This document shows, piece by piece, positions 6,902-16,521 of a DNA stretch of 64,000 bases. The stretch is taken from positions 1-64,000 of the forward strand of contig CAMELE010000002.1 in assembly GCA_945923475.1 (NCBI GenBank). Direction: 5' to 3'. The notes under the pieces were generated by a model that was not told the origin of the DNA, did no database searches, and was given only the letters and a program-made list of their open reading frames with translations. Made by a program: the position numbers and the translations under genes. This DNA comes from an uncultured Mollicutes bacterium. Its GTDB lineage: Bacteria; Bacillota_I; Bacilli_A; Acholeplasmatales; Anaeroplasmataceae. How positions within the stretch are numbered: the first letter of the stretch is position 1; every line of letters begins with the position of its first letter.

Positions 6902-9085
6902 GTGTTAGATCATAAATATGAATATTCATATGATAAGCTTAAATTAGAATTAAATAAATATATTCACAAGGAAGAGGATCTATCACTCATCAACCACGCA
7001 TATGAATATGCATTTAAAATGCATACAGGACAATTTAGAAAAAGTGGTGAGCCATACATTATTCATCCCCTTGCTGTTTGCACAATTTTAGCATCTCTTC
7101 ATTGTGGACCTAATACTATTTGTGCTGGTATGCTACATGATGTGGTAGAGGATACAAGTGCAACCTTAGATGATATAAAAAATATGTTTAATGAGGATAT
7201 AGCATCGATGGTTGATGGTGTAACTAAGGTTACAAAGCTTCAATTTGCATCTCTTAAGGCGCAACAAATTACTAATCATCAAAAGATGTTGTTGGCTATG
7301 GCAAAGGATATTCGTGTTATTATTATTAAACTTGCCGATAGACTTCATAATATGCGTACATTAGATTCAATGCCTAATGAAAAGCAAGTTCGAATTGCTA
7401 ATGAAACATTAGAAATTTATGCTCCACTTGCTTCAAGATTAGGTATGTTTAGAATTAAAGCTGAGCTTGAGGATCGCTCTTTAAGATATATTGATCCTGT
7501 TATGTATTTTAAGATTATCAATGTTGTTAAGGAAAGACAGGATAAAAAGAATAATATCATTGATCGAATTACCTCTGAAGTAAATACGCTGCTTTCACAA
7601 ACGGGAATTGAATTTCAAATTAAAGGAAGAATAAAGAATACATATAGTATCTATAAAAAAATGAAAAGCCAAAACAAGTCGTTTGAAGATATATATGATG
7701 TGTATGCTATTAGAGTAATTGTAAAAACTGTTGCAGAATGCTACCAAGTATTAGGTATGATACATTCCCATTATACGCCTATGCAAAAAAGGTTTAAGGA
7801 TTATATTGCAGTTCCAAAATCTAACATGTATCAATCCTTACATACTACCTTAATTGGCCCTGAGGGACAAATATTTGAAGTCCAAATAAGAACTGAGGAA
7901 ATGGATCAGGTAGCTGAATATGGTATTGCTGCTCACTGGGCTTATAAAGAGAATGTTCAATATTCTAAAGAGAAGGAGCAATATGAAATTGCTCAAAAGC
8001 TAAAATGGTATGCAGAATTGCTTGAGGTATCTGGTGAGGTATCACAGGAGGATGCATCTGAGCTTGTAGATAGTGTTAAATCTGATATTTTAGATACTAA
8101 CGTATATGTTTATACACCAACAGGTGAGGTTATTGATTTACCTAAAGGTGCTACACCACTTGATTTTGCTTATAAAATTCATACCAATTTAGGAAATAAA
8201 ACTGTTGGAGCTATTGTTAATAATAAAATTGTACCATTATCATATGAGCTTCAAACTGCTGATATTGTTTCTATTAAAACTAATAAGAATTCATTTGGCC
8301 CATCAGAATCTTGGTTAAATATTGTTAAAACATCGCATGCAAAGCATAAAATTAAAACATTTTTAAATAAGCAAAATAGGGATGTTATTATCAATGTTGG
8401 TAAGCAAGAGCTTGAAAATGAAATGAAGGAACAGAAATTAACATTTGATATAAATGAAAAATTTGTTAAGGAAAACTTTGCTAAAAATAATATCCTTACA
8501 GTAGAGGATATGTATTATGAGATAGGAAAATCTTCTCTTTCAGCTAAAACTGTTTGTTTAAAAATTCAAGGTACAACAGTATCATCTGAGGATATTTTGC
8601 AAAAGCAAATGGAAAAGACAAGAAAAATATTAACTACAAATTCCGAAACTGGAGTTGTAGTTGAAGGCCTTCCTAATCCTCAAATTAAGCTTGGTGCTTG
8701 CTGTTATCCTATTCCAGGGGATGAAATACTAGGATATATTACTAAGGGAAGCGGAATTGTTGTTCATCGTACCGGATGTAATAATCTTAAAAATTTAGGC
8801 ATTGAAAGAACAATTAGTCTATTTTGGGCTTCAAATATTACAAGAAAATATCCAACCTGTATTAAGGTACAGGCAACCCAAAAGGATAGCTTAATTACAG
8901 ATTTAATGTCATGTATTAATTCACTTGGAATGTCAATTGCATCTATTAATGCTGTAAATACACCTGATTTACAAACTACTGTTAGATTAAAGGTTTTAAC
9001 CTCTAATTTAAATGAATTAAATAATTTAATTGTAAATATGAAAAAGATTGAGGCTGTTCATAATATTGAGAGGGATAATCTATAA
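6902..9085 (+). CDS. rel: Bifunctional (p)ppGpp synthetase/hydrolase, RelA/SpoT type
   Basis: A 727-residue stringent-response enzyme. The N-terminal HD hydrolase domain contains HTGQFRKSGEPYIIHP (41-56) and the metal motif HD (79-80) in GMLHDVVEDT, so hydrolase activity should be intact. The synthetase domain follows (YDVYAIRVIV, then KDYIAVPKSNMYQSLHTTL). After it come a TGS domain (VYVYTPTGEVIDLPKGATPLDFAY), a zinc-finger-like part (KLGACCYPIPGD, then HRTGC) and a C-terminal ACT domain. I chose GTG 6902 because GGAGGTGG precedes it by four bases; TTG 6854, inside apt, has no ribosome site. The last base is shared with the start of dtd. Confidence 0.96.
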   Translation: MLDHKYEYSYDKLKLELNKYIHKEEDLSLINHAYEYAFKMHTGQFRKSGEPYIIHPLAVCTILASLHCGPNTICAGMLHDVVEDTSATLDDIKNMFNEDIASMVDGVTKVTKLQFASLKAQQITNHQKMLLAMAKDIRVIIIKLADRLHNMRTLDSMPNEKQVRIANETLEIYAPLASRLGMFRIKAELEDRSLRYIDPVMYFKIINVVKERQDKKNNIIDRITSEVNTLLSQTGIEFQIKGRIKNTYSIYKKMKSQNKSFEDIYDVYAIRVIVKTVAECYQVLGMIHSHYTPMQKRFKDYIAVPKSNMYQSLHTTLIGPEGQIFEVQIRTEEMDQVAEYGIAAHWAYKENVQYSKEKEQYEIAQKLKWYAELLEVSGEVSQEDASELVDSVKSDILDTNVYVYTPTGEVIDLPKGATPLDFAYKIHTNLGNKTVGAIVNNKIVPLSYELQTADIVSIKTNKNSFGPSESWLNIVKTSHAKHKIKTFLNKQNRDVIINVGKQELENEMKEQKLTFDINEKFVKENFAKNNILTVEDMYYEIGKSSLSAKTVCLKIQGTTVSSEDILQKQMEKTRKILTTNSETGVVVEGLPNPQIKLGACCYPIPGDEILGYITKGSGIVVHRTGCNNLKNLGIERTISLFWASNITRKYPTCIKVQATQKDSLITDLMSCINSLGMSIASINAVNTPDLQTTVRLKVLTSNLNELNNLIVNMKKIEAVHNIERDNL

Positions 9086-9534
9086 TGAGAGTTGTAATTC
9101 AAAGATCGTTAGCTGCCAAATGTATTGTTAATAATCAAGTTATAAGTGAAATAGAAAAGGGATTTATGATTCTAGTAGGATTTTGTTCTACTGATACAGA
9201 GGATGTATTACCTAAAATGGCTAAAAAGGTCGCAAATATGCGAATATTTGAGGATGAAAATGGAAAAATCAATAAATCATTATACGATATAAATGGTAGT
9301 ATTTTATCTATTTCTCAATTTACATTATATGCTGATTGCTCACACGGACATCGTCCAGGCTTTACTAATGCACTGAATGGACAAGATGCTGTTAAGCTTT
9401 ATCATAAATTTAATGAGATACTAGAAAATGAGTATCAAATTAATGTAAAAGAGGGACAATTTGGTGCTGATATGAAAATAGATTTTACCAATGATGGACC
9501 TGTTACAATTATATTGGATTCATCGAATTTATAG
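9085..9534 (+). CDS. dtd: D-aminoacyl-tRNA deacylase
   Basis: A 149-residue enzyme that removes D-amino acids (and glycine from tRNA-Ala) mischarged onto tRNA. Family motifs are present: MRVVIQRSLAAKC at the start, SQFTLYADC in the active-site loop, RPGF, and NDGPVTIIL near the C-terminus, the last containing the cis Gly-Pro used for chiral proofreading. The length is standard. It follows rel with a one-base stop/start overlap, the conserved rel-dtd pairing of Firmicutes, and is followed by a terminator. Confidence 0.96.
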   Translation: MRVVIQRSLAAKCIVNNQVISEIEKGFMILVGFCSTDTEDVLPKMAKKVANMRIFEDENGKINKSLYDINGSILSISQFTLYADCSHGHRPGFTNALNGQDAVKLYHKFNEILENEYQINVKEGQFGADMKIDFTNDGPVTIILDSSNL

Positions 9535-9557
9535 GATGGTACAACCATTCTATTTTT
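9534..9557 (+). terminator. Intrinsic terminator after dtd
   Basis: The stem GGATGGT (9534-9540) pairs with ACCATTC (9544-9550) across a three-base loop with one G-U pair, followed by TATTTTTCT. Confidence 0.65.
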
Positions 9558-9627
9558 CTATGTTTAATACCTAAATATTAAAAAATAATAGATATTATAT
9601 GTCTATACTTGTTAGGAGTGAATAATA

Positions 9628-10950
9628 ATGAAAATGTTTATGATTTCTTTGGGCTGTGCTAAAAATCAAGTTGATTCAGAAATGATTGTTGGTTTTATGC
9701 AGCAAAATAAAGAAAATGTTTTAGTAGATAATCCAGAGGATGCTGATTTGTTAATGGTAAATACCTGTGCATTTATTGAATCAGCACGAGAGGAAGCTAT
9801 CAATACCATATTAGAATTAGCATCCTATAAAACAAAAAACAAAAAATTAGTAGTATTAGGCTGTTTATCTCAAAGATATAAGGATGAACTTATTAAAGAA
9901 TTACCTGAGGTTGATTTATTTATTTCAATAAAGGATTATGATAGAATTGCTGAATTATTAAATAAGCTTTTTGATGAGCAAATATTTAGCTCTGAAGCTC
10001 ATTTATCGCATTTAAGGAGAACCTATAAAACTCCAAACTATATGCGTTATGTGAGAATTTCTGATGGTTGCCTAAACAGATGTGCCTTTTGTGCTATCCC
10101 ACTTATAAGGGGATTATTAAAATCAAGAACTATTGAAGATATTAAGGCTGAGGTAATACAGGCTGTTTCAGAAGGTGTATATGAAATAAATCTTATAAGC
10201 CAGGATACAACAAAATACGGATTTGATTTATATAAAAAATTAGCATTAGTTGATTTGCTAAAAGAGCTTGTAAGCATCGAAGGTAATTTTAAAATTCGTT
10301 TATTATACCTATATCCAGATATTGTAACTGATGAATTAATAAGCTTTATTAAGAATAATCCAAAGGTTATGCCATACTTTGATATACCTCTTCAGCATTC
10401 AGAGGATCGAATTCTTAAATTGATGAAACGTCGTGGTATGCGTGACTTTTTAGTTGATTTAATTAAAAAGATTAGAAAAGAGATTCCTAATGCTATATTT
10501 AGAACAACTATGATAGTAGGATTTCCAACCGAAACTGAAGAAGATGTTGATTCTTTAATTGAATTTATGAAGGAGACGAAGTTTGACCGATTAGGAGCTT
10601 TTACATATTCACCAGAGGAGGGTACCTTAGGTGCAACATATGATGGACAAATTGATGAGGCAATTAAGCAAGAGCGCTATAATCGAGTTATGGATGCTCA
10701 ATTTTATATTTCTCTTGAACAAAATCGTAAGCAAATAGGTAACGAATTAGAGGTATTAATTGAAGATTATGATGCTGATTCTTATATGTATATTGGACGT
10801 TCATATGGCTTTGCACCAGATGATATTGATGGGGCTATCTATGTAGCTGCAATTAAGGAGCATAATCCAGGTGATGTTATCAATGTTAAAATATTAGATG
10901 CTGATTCATATACATTAACTGGTCAAGAGGTAGAATATGAAGAGAATTAA
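9628..10950 (+). CDS. rimO: Ribosomal protein S12 methylthiotransferase
   Basis: A 440-residue radical-SAM enzyme that adds a methylthio group to an aspartate of ribosomal protein S12. The N-terminal UPF0004 domain has the three cluster cysteines C10, C47 and C79 in SLGCAKNQVDSE, VNTCAFI and VLGCL. The radical-SAM motif CxxxCxxC is C148, C152, C155 (SDGCLNRCAFCAIP). A C-terminal TRAM domain follows. The SLGCAKNQVDSE start separates RimO from MiaB and MtaB. TTAGGAGTG precedes the ATG. The end overlaps trmL by 14 bases. Confidence 0.95.
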   Translation: MKMFMISLGCAKNQVDSEMIVGFMQQNKENVLVDNPEDADLLMVNTCAFIESAREEAINTILELASYKTKNKKLVVLGCLSQRYKDELIKELPEVDLFISIKDYDRIAELLNKLFDEQIFSSEAHLSHLRRTYKTPNYMRYVRISDGCLNRCAFCAIPLIRGLLKSRTIEDIKAEVIQAVSEGVYEINLISQDTTKYGFDLYKKLALVDLLKELVSIEGNFKIRLLYLYPDIVTDELISFIKNNPKVMPYFDIPLQHSEDRILKLMKRRGMRDFLVDLIKKIRKEIPNAIFRTTMIVGFPTETEEDVDSLIEFMKETKFDRLGAFTYSPEEGTLGATYDGQIDEAIKQERYNRVMDAQFYISLEQNRKQIGNELEVLIEDYDADSYMYIGRSYGFAPDDIDGAIYVAAIKEHNPGDVINVKILDADSYTLTGQEVEYEEN

Positions 10951-11488
10951 TGTTATTCTATATGAGCCAGAAATTCCTCAAAATACTGGCAACATTATGA
11001 GAAGCTGTGTTGGCTTTAATGCTAAGCTTCATTTAATTAAGCCTCTTGGCTTCAAATTAGATGAAAAGCATTTACAAAGAAGCTGTGTCGATTATTTTGA
11101 ATACTTAGATTATGAGGTTTATGATAATTTAGATGATTTTAAACAAAAGAATCCAGAAGGTGAAATATTTTATCTAACTAGATATGGTCACAAATCTCCA
11201 ACTGAAATTGATTTTAAATCTATTCCAGCAAATAAACCCATCTATTTAATGTTTGGAAGAGAATCTACTGGTATTCCATATGATATATTACATAATAATT
11301 TAGATCATTGCTTTAGAATACCTACAACAGATAAAATTCGTTCCTTAAATTTATCAAATTGTGCAGCAATTATGCTTTTTGTAGCGACCTCAGCACTTAA
11401 CGAGGATGAAGAATTACTTCATCATGAGCCTGAGTGCTTTAAAGGAGAAAACTTTATCGATAATTGGAGTGATAATAATGAAAAATAA
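10937..11488 (+). CDS. trmL: tRNA (cytidine/uridine-34-2'-O)-methyltransferase, SPOUT family
   Basis: A 183-residue SPOUT enzyme that methylates the wobble ribose of tRNA-Leu. The start INVILYEPEIPQNTGNIMRSC is the family signature. The knotted SAM site contains LMFGRESTGIP and IPTTDKIRSLNLSNCAAI. It begins inside the 3' end of rimO (14-base overlap) and ends inside the start of the nucleotidase gene, so the three genes are translationally linked although their functions are not obviously related. Confidence 0.94.
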   Translation: MKRINVILYEPEIPQNTGNIMRSCVGFNAKLHLIKPLGFKLDEKHLQRSCVDYFEYLDYEVYDNLDDFKQKNPEGEIFYLTRYGHKSPTEIDFKSIPANKPIYLMFGRESTGIPYDILHNNLDHCFRIPTTDKIRSLNLSNCAAIMLFVATSALNEDEELLHHEPECFKGENFIDNWSDNNEK

Positions 11489-13046
11489 TAAATTGCGTAA
11501 ACTTACATTTATAGGATTAAGTATTTTACTTGCAACAATTTTGACTGGGTGTAATGGAATTATAATTAATTCTAACACATCAAATAACTCCTATACACCA
11601 AATGAGGATAAATCAAGTATTAATTTTAATATTCTTGAATTTAACGATGTCCATGGTTATATTGAGCAAGATTCAAATAATAAAAGAGGTTTATCAAACG
11701 CAGCTAAAATAGTAAATGATATTAGAAATGAAGATAATTTAGATAACACTATCTTAATCGCTAATGGTGATATGTTTCAAGGAACTGCCCTATCACGTGT
11801 TAGTGAAGGAAGAGTTATGATTGATGCGATGAATAAAATGGGATTTGATGCATGTGGAATCGGAAACCACGAATTTGATTGGTATTTATCCTCAATTACT
11901 AAATATTTTGATGGTAATAAGGATAATGGTGAGGCAGATTTTCCATTACTAAATGCTAATATTTATGAAAATGCATCTAATGAGCTTGTTGGATACGATA
12001 GTGATTCAATTTGTCCTTCAACAATAGTAGAAAAAGAAGGAGTTAAAATTGGAATTGTATCGATGATTGGAAGTGTATATTCCTCAATATGCTACAACAT
12101 GGTTAAGGATTATCGCTTTGATACTGATTTTCAAACAATAGCATATAACGAAGGTATAAAGCTTCGTCAAAAGGGTGCAGATATTATTATTTGTAATATT
12201 CATGATGGAGATTCATCTGGAGTTGAGAATTATTTGCCAAACAATCAAATCGCTAATTTAAAATATAATGGTCAATATTTATATGATGCGATGATTAATG
12301 GTCATACCCATACAAGACAAAGTGGAGCCATTACAAGATCAAATGGTACACAAATGCCTGTTATTCAATCAAATGGATATAGAAATAATTATATGTATAC
12401 CTTTGGTAGAATAGATTTAACATATGATTTGAATACTAAAAAGGTTACAACTACTAAAACCTCATTTAAATATGTAGAGGATGAAAAAGGATTTGATCAA
12501 ACTGTTGAAAATGTTTTAGATTCATATTATAACGAATCAAAGGATATTTTAACTGAGGTATATTGCCAAACAAAGTATATTGATAGATATAATGATAATT
12601 TGTATAAGTGGGCTGGAAATATTATGAATAAGGCTACTGGTTGTGATGTAGCAATTTCTAATTTAGGTGGAATGAGAGCAAGCGTAAATGCAGGTAGCTT
12701 TGACTTTAATAAGATGTATGCTTTAAATCCTTTTGACAATCATTTAATTATTTGCGAGGTAACAGGAAAGACAATCAAGACATTTATGAGTAAAAATAGC
12801 TCATATGAGTTTTGCATAACTTCATCTGGAACATATAATGACTTAGATGATAATACTACATATTCATTAGTTATCACGGATTATGTTTACTTTGGTGCCT
12901 TCAGTTATTATAAGCCATCATATTATACGGATTCGAATTTAATATTAAGAGATTTAATGATTGAAGATTTAAGGCTAAGAAAAGGGGAAACTTTTAATAT
13001 AGATACTGACTTTGAAGCTAGAATTAACCAAAAACTAGAAAGGTAG
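11478..13046 (+). CDS. 5'-nucleotidase/2',3'-cyclic phosphodiesterase lipoprotein
   Basis: A 522-residue exported lipoprotein. A lysine-rich start and a hydrophobic stretch lead to the lipobox LTGC with the lipidated cysteine at residue 25. The calcineurin-type metallophosphatase domain has EFNDVHG, NGDMFQGT, GIGNHEFDW and NGHTHTR, which bind two metals. The C-terminal 5'-nucleotidase domain starts near IDRYNDNLYKWAGNIM and includes NLGGMRASVNAG and ALNPFDNHL. It likely releases nucleosides and phosphate from external nucleotides. I chose ATG 11478, with GGAGTGAT ahead of it; an upstream ATG at 11406 would hide the signal peptide. The substrate range is uncertain. Confidence 0.88.
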   Translation: MKNNKLRKLTFIGLSILLATILTGCNGIIINSNTSNNSYTPNEDKSSINFNILEFNDVHGYIEQDSNNKRGLSNAAKIVNDIRNEDNLDNTILIANGDMFQGTALSRVSEGRVMIDAMNKMGFDACGIGNHEFDWYLSSITKYFDGNKDNGEADFPLLNANIYENASNELVGYDSDSICPSTIVEKEGVKIGIVSMIGSVYSSICYNMVKDYRFDTDFQTIAYNEGIKLRQKGADIIICNIHDGDSSGVENYLPNNQIANLKYNGQYLYDAMINGHTHTRQSGAITRSNGTQMPVIQSNGYRNNYMYTFGRIDLTYDLNTKKVTTTKTSFKYVEDEKGFDQTVENVLDSYYNESKDILTEVYCQTKYIDRYNDNLYKWAGNIMNKATGCDVAISNLGGMRASVNAGSFDFNKMYALNPFDNHLIICEVTGKTIKTFMSKNSSYEFCITSSGTYNDLDDNTTYSLVITDYVYFGAFSYYKPSYYTDSNLILRDLMIEDLRLRKGETFNIDTDFEARINQKLER

Positions 13047-13053
13047 TTTTAAA

Positions 13054-15387
13054 ATGTATTTTGACTATAAAACGTTAGAATTTAATAAGGTTTTGAATTT
13101 GCTACTACCATATTGTCAAACCAATCTTGGTAAGCAGCATGCACTTGAAATTAAACCGACAAATGAGTTAAGTACAATAAATACCATGCTTAATGAAGTA
13201 GAATGTGCATATGATTCTACGGTCAAGTATGGCGATTTACCTCTTGGCTCATTTAAGGATATAAAAAATGCTACAATGCGTGCTCAAATTGGTGGTGTAT
13301 TAAGCCCTGAGGAGCTTGTTGATATATCTGGTACATTATATTGTTCGAGAAATATTTTGAAGTACTTTCAGGATTTAGGAAATAATAAAATTAATTACTC
13401 GGCTTTAAATGATTATGTTTCAAATATTAAATCGATTAAAAAGCTAGAGGACGATATAAACAGTATGATTTCTCCAGATTTAAGGATAAACGATAATGCC
13501 TCTATGGAGCTATTTAAAATAAGAAGAAAGCTTAAAATGGAAGAAACTCATTTGAGAAATTATATGAATTCGATGTTATCATCTAAGGCATCAATGCTTC
13601 AGGAGAATCTAATTGCATCTAGAGATGGTCATTTAACATTACCAGTAAGAGCTGAATATAAAAACCAAATCAAGGGAATTGTAAGAGATTCATCTTCATC
13701 GGGAACTACATATTATATTGAACCTGATGAGGCATATAAAATATCTGTGTTAATCGAGCAAATTAAGGTTGATGAAAAAAACGAGGAACAACAAATTTTA
13801 AGGTCTTTATCATTAATTATTGCATCTAATGCAGAGCAAATACTATTAAATTTAGAAAATATAGTAGCATTAGATTTAATCTTTGCTAAGGCAAAATATG
13901 CACTTAATCATAATATGGTAAAGCCAAATATAAATGATGAAGGTATAATTGATATAAAAGCTGGAGCACATCCATTAATCGATGATACAATTGTTGTTAA
14001 AAATGATGTTAAGCTTGGTATAGATTATGATACTATAATTATTACAGGACCTAACACAGGCGGAAAAACTGTATTATTAAAAATGGTTGGTTTAATTACG
14101 CTAATGATGCAGTCAGGTATGTTTGTACCTTGTAAGGAGGGTACTAATTTAAATGTATTTGATAATATATTTTCTGATATAGGAGATGAGCAATCAATTG
14201 AGCAATCCCTATCAACCTTCTCTTCTCATATGACAAATATTTCTAAGATTATCAATGAGTTTACCTATAATTCCTTAGTCTTACTTGATGAGGTTGGGTC
14301 TGGTACAGATCCTAAGGAAGGAGCATCTCTTGCTATTTCAATTATTGATTATTTAACTAAAAAGGGTGGAAGAGTTATTACAACAACTCACTATTCTGAT
14401 TTGAAAGCATTTGCCTATAATAATCCTCGAATTATAAATGCTTCTGTTGAATTTCAAGTTGAAACTCTTAAGCCTACATATAAGCTTCAAATTGGGGTAG
14501 CAGGTCGTTCTAATGCCATTTTAATTGCTAAAAGATTAGGCTTAAATGAAGATGTTTTAAATGAGGCTCAAAGAGTTTTTGATGATTCTTCGAGTGATAC
14601 CTCAGCATTAATTAATAAAATTGATGAGGAAAATGAAAAAATTAGTGCTATTAAGCAAGATTACATTCATAAAATTAATGAATACAACCAAAAGCTTGCT
14701 GAATTAAATAGATCTCGTCATGAGATAGAAGCTAATTATGATAATATTGTTGCTAAGGCTAAAAAGGAGGCTTCTTTAATTCTTGATGAGGCTAAATCTA
14801 AATCTGAAGAGATATTAAAGGAACTAAATAAACTTAAGGATGATAAATATTTTGAAGAGCATAAGCTTGCATCTTTGAAGCATGATGTTAGAAATCTTAG
14901 TATAAATGATAAAGAAGAAAAGCTTTTTAATGATAAGATTAATGTTGGTGATTTAGTTTATATTAAGTCATATCAAACAACTGGAGAGGTTAAAAAGATT
15001 AAAAACGATAAATATGAGGTTCAATGTGGTCGTTTTACAATGACATTTAATTTAAATGAAATTTCGCTTGAAAGTCATCAGGTTACTAAGCCTAAGAAGG
15101 AAGTAAAGAAAAAATCTACAACATTAGTTACTAAAACATCTAGTGCAAAAATGACTCTTGATTTGAGAGGATATCGCTATGAAGAGGTAGCTAGTGCTTT
15201 AGATAAGTTTATCGATGATGCGTATTTAGCAAATATGCCTCAGGTTTATGTTATTCATGGCTTTGGAACTGGTGCAGTTAGAGATGCAGTATATAAATAT
15301 TTAAAAAAATCATCATATGTAAAGAGCTATCGATTTGGAGGAGAGGGCGAAGGCCTTAATGGCTGTACGGTTGTATATCTTAAATAA
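13054..15387 (+). CDS. mutS2: Endonuclease MutS2
   Basis: A 777-residue protein of the MutS2 branch, now linked to sensing collided ribosomes and to recombination control rather than mismatch repair. It has the MutS core and clamp, Walker A GPNTGGKT (about residues 333-340), LLDEVGSGTDPKEGASLA (Walker B and signature), TTHYSDLK, a coiled coil (about 515-610) and a C-terminal Smr nuclease domain with LDLRGYRYEEV and HGFGTGAVRDAV. It lacks the MutS mismatch-recognition domain. The usual partner gene cvpA is absent; the next gene is a thioredoxin-like gene, an association also common in Firmicutes. Confidence 0.96.
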   Translation: MYFDYKTLEFNKVLNLLLPYCQTNLGKQHALEIKPTNELSTINTMLNEVECAYDSTVKYGDLPLGSFKDIKNATMRAQIGGVLSPEELVDISGTLYCSRNILKYFQDLGNNKINYSALNDYVSNIKSIKKLEDDINSMISPDLRINDNASMELFKIRRKLKMEETHLRNYMNSMLSSKASMLQENLIASRDGHLTLPVRAEYKNQIKGIVRDSSSSGTTYYIEPDEAYKISVLIEQIKVDEKNEEQQILRSLSLIIASNAEQILLNLENIVALDLIFAKAKYALNHNMVKPNINDEGIIDIKAGAHPLIDDTIVVKNDVKLGIDYDTIIITGPNTGGKTVLLKMVGLITLMMQSGMFVPCKEGTNLNVFDNIFSDIGDEQSIEQSLSTFSSHMTNISKIINEFTYNSLVLLDEVGSGTDPKEGASLAISIIDYLTKKGGRVITTTHYSDLKAFAYNNPRIINASVEFQVETLKPTYKLQIGVAGRSNAILIAKRLGLNEDVLNEAQRVFDDSSSDTSALINKIDEENEKISAIKQDYIHKINEYNQKLAELNRSRHEIEANYDNIVAKAKKEASLILDEAKSKSEEILKELNKLKDDKYFEEHKLASLKHDVRNLSINDKEEKLFNDKINVGDLVYIKSYQTTGEVKKIKNDKYEVQCGRFTMTFNLNEISLESHQVTKPKKEVKKKSTTLVTKTSSAKMTLDLRGYRYEEVASALDKFIDDAYLANMPQVYVIHGFGTGAVRDAVYKYLKKSSYVKSYRFGGEGEGLNGCTVVYLK

Positions 15388-15399
15388 AAGGATGATTTA

Positions 15400-15690
15400 A
15401 TGATAGAATATCCAGCTGGTGATTATTTAAATGGTAAAAGCATTGTTCTTTTTTATGCATCCTATCATAGTAATTGTAATATTACCTTAGATGCATTAAA
15501 AAGACTTGAAAAGAAGTATTATAATATTAAATTTATAATGGTTAATACCACAAAATATTATAAGCTTAAGGAAAAGTATAATGTAAAAGCATTACCTGCA
15601 TTATTATATTTTAAAAATGGTGAGCTTGTTGACTTTATAGGTGGAAGCTTAAACTATAAAATGATTGAAGATATGATATTAAGGAATTAA
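15400..15690 (+). CDS. Thioredoxin-fold protein lacking the first active-site cysteine
   Basis: A 96-residue protein with the thioredoxin layout: IVLFYAS beta strand, active-site turn, KFIMVNT strand, ALPALLYF with the cis-proline (P66) and FIGG near the end. The usual WCGPC is replaced by YHSNC (residues 22-26), so only the resolving cysteine C26 remains. It cannot carry out normal dithiol exchange; a monothiol or binding role is possible. Eight residues after the Trx fold are missing compared with typical thioredoxins. GGATGA precedes the ATG. It lies between mutS2 and thiN with short gaps. Confidence 0.75.
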   Translation: MIEYPAGDYLNGKSIVLFYASYHSNCNITLDALKRLEKKYYNIKFIMVNTTKYYKLKEKYNVKALPALLYFKNGELVDFIGGSLNYKMIEDMILRN

Positions 15691-15694
15691 TTAT

Positions 15695-16303
15695 ATGAAA
15701 ATTGGTCTTATTTTATTTGATTATGATGAAAATACAAATCTTGAAGTCTATGACTATTTAATTGGTGTAGATAAAGGAGCATATAATGCTTTTAAAGATG
15801 GTATTAAGCTAGATTTAGATATAGGTGATTTTGATTCGATTAATTTAATTCAATTATCTGAATTGTCACAATCTGTAAAAATAATAAAATTAAATCCAGT
15901 TAAAGATTTAACAGATACAGAAGAAGCATTAGATTATGCAATGAGGTTATCAAATGATATAACCATTTTAGGTGGAATTGAAGGTAATAGAATTGAGCAT
16001 TTAATTGCTAATTTAAATCTTTTTGATAAATGTAATCATTTACAAATTATAAATAAATATTCTAAGATTTTTATATTGGATAAATCATATACAATAAAAG
16101 ATGATGAATATAAGTTTTATTCATTTTTTTGGTATGAGGGAAGTCCTTGTATCAGTCTAAAAGGTTTTAAATATGAGCTTAATAATTATTTATTAGCGCC
16201 TCATGATTCATTATGTATATCTAATGAAATTATAGATAATGGATCTATTGATATAAAAAATGGAAAAATTCTTGTAATTCAAACTAAAAATGACCAAAAC
16301 TAA
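15695..16303 (+). CDS. thiN: Thiamine pyrophosphokinase
   Basis: A 202-residue enzyme that converts thiamine to thiamine diphosphate with ATP. Motifs are LIGVDKGAYNAFKDGI, GDFDSI (44-49), KDLTDTEEALDYA and GGIEGNRIEHLIANL, the last corresponding to the GGxxGRxDH motif, here with N before R and E in place of D. The beta-rich C-terminal part (ISLKGFKYELNNYLL) binds thiamine. With the ThiT transporter immediately downstream the organism can import and activate thiamine, and this window shows no biosynthesis genes. It overlaps nothing and ends just before the riboswitch. Confidence 0.9.
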   Translation: MKIGLILFDYDENTNLEVYDYLIGVDKGAYNAFKDGIKLDLDIGDFDSINLIQLSELSQSVKIIKLNPVKDLTDTEEALDYAMRLSNDITILGGIEGNRIEHLIANLNLFDKCNHLQIINKYSKIFILDKSYTIKDDEYKFYSFFWYEGSPCISLKGFKYELNNYLLAPHDSLCISNEIIDNGSIDIKNGKILVIQTKNDQN

Positions 16304-16344
16304 CTTGATAATTTATTTATATTGATGTATTATAATTTTGGTGT

Positions 16345-16430
16345 TGCAATGGGGAGCCTAACGGCTGAGAGGTTATTAAGTTAACGACCCAAGAACCTGA
16401 TCTAGGTAATGCTAGCGTAGGTATTGGAAA
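16345..16430 (+). promoter_or_regulatory. TPP riboswitch (THI element)
   Basis: The conserved aptamer parts are all visible: GGGGAGCC (16351-16358), GGCTGAGA (16363-16370), ACCC followed by GAACCTGATCTAGGTAATG, and GCGTAGG. The ends of P1 pair around ATTTTGG and the segment after GTATTGG. TPP binding should switch off thiT through the terminator at 16431-16472. It senses the product of ThiN, encoded directly upstream. Confidence 0.95.
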
Positions 16431-16472
16431 CATTATTATATACATTTATTGTTTATAACAATGCTTTTTTTA
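16431..16472 (+). terminator. Riboswitch expression-platform terminator
   Basis: The segment at 16431-16444 pairs imperfectly (12 of 14) with 16450-16463 and is followed by CTTTTTTTATT. It begins right after the aptamer, so its 5' strand can compete with P1; transcription of thiT is expected to stop when TPP is bound. Confidence 0.75.
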
Positions 16473-16521
16473 TTCTTCTAGTATATCTAGGAGAATTTTT
16501 ATTTTATAGGAAGGGAAATAT

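Noticed and set aside
11406-11477. Longer N-terminus for the 5'-nucleotidase
   Set aside because: It would put 24 residues ahead of a clear lipoprotein signal peptide; ATG 11478 has GGAGTGAT ahead.
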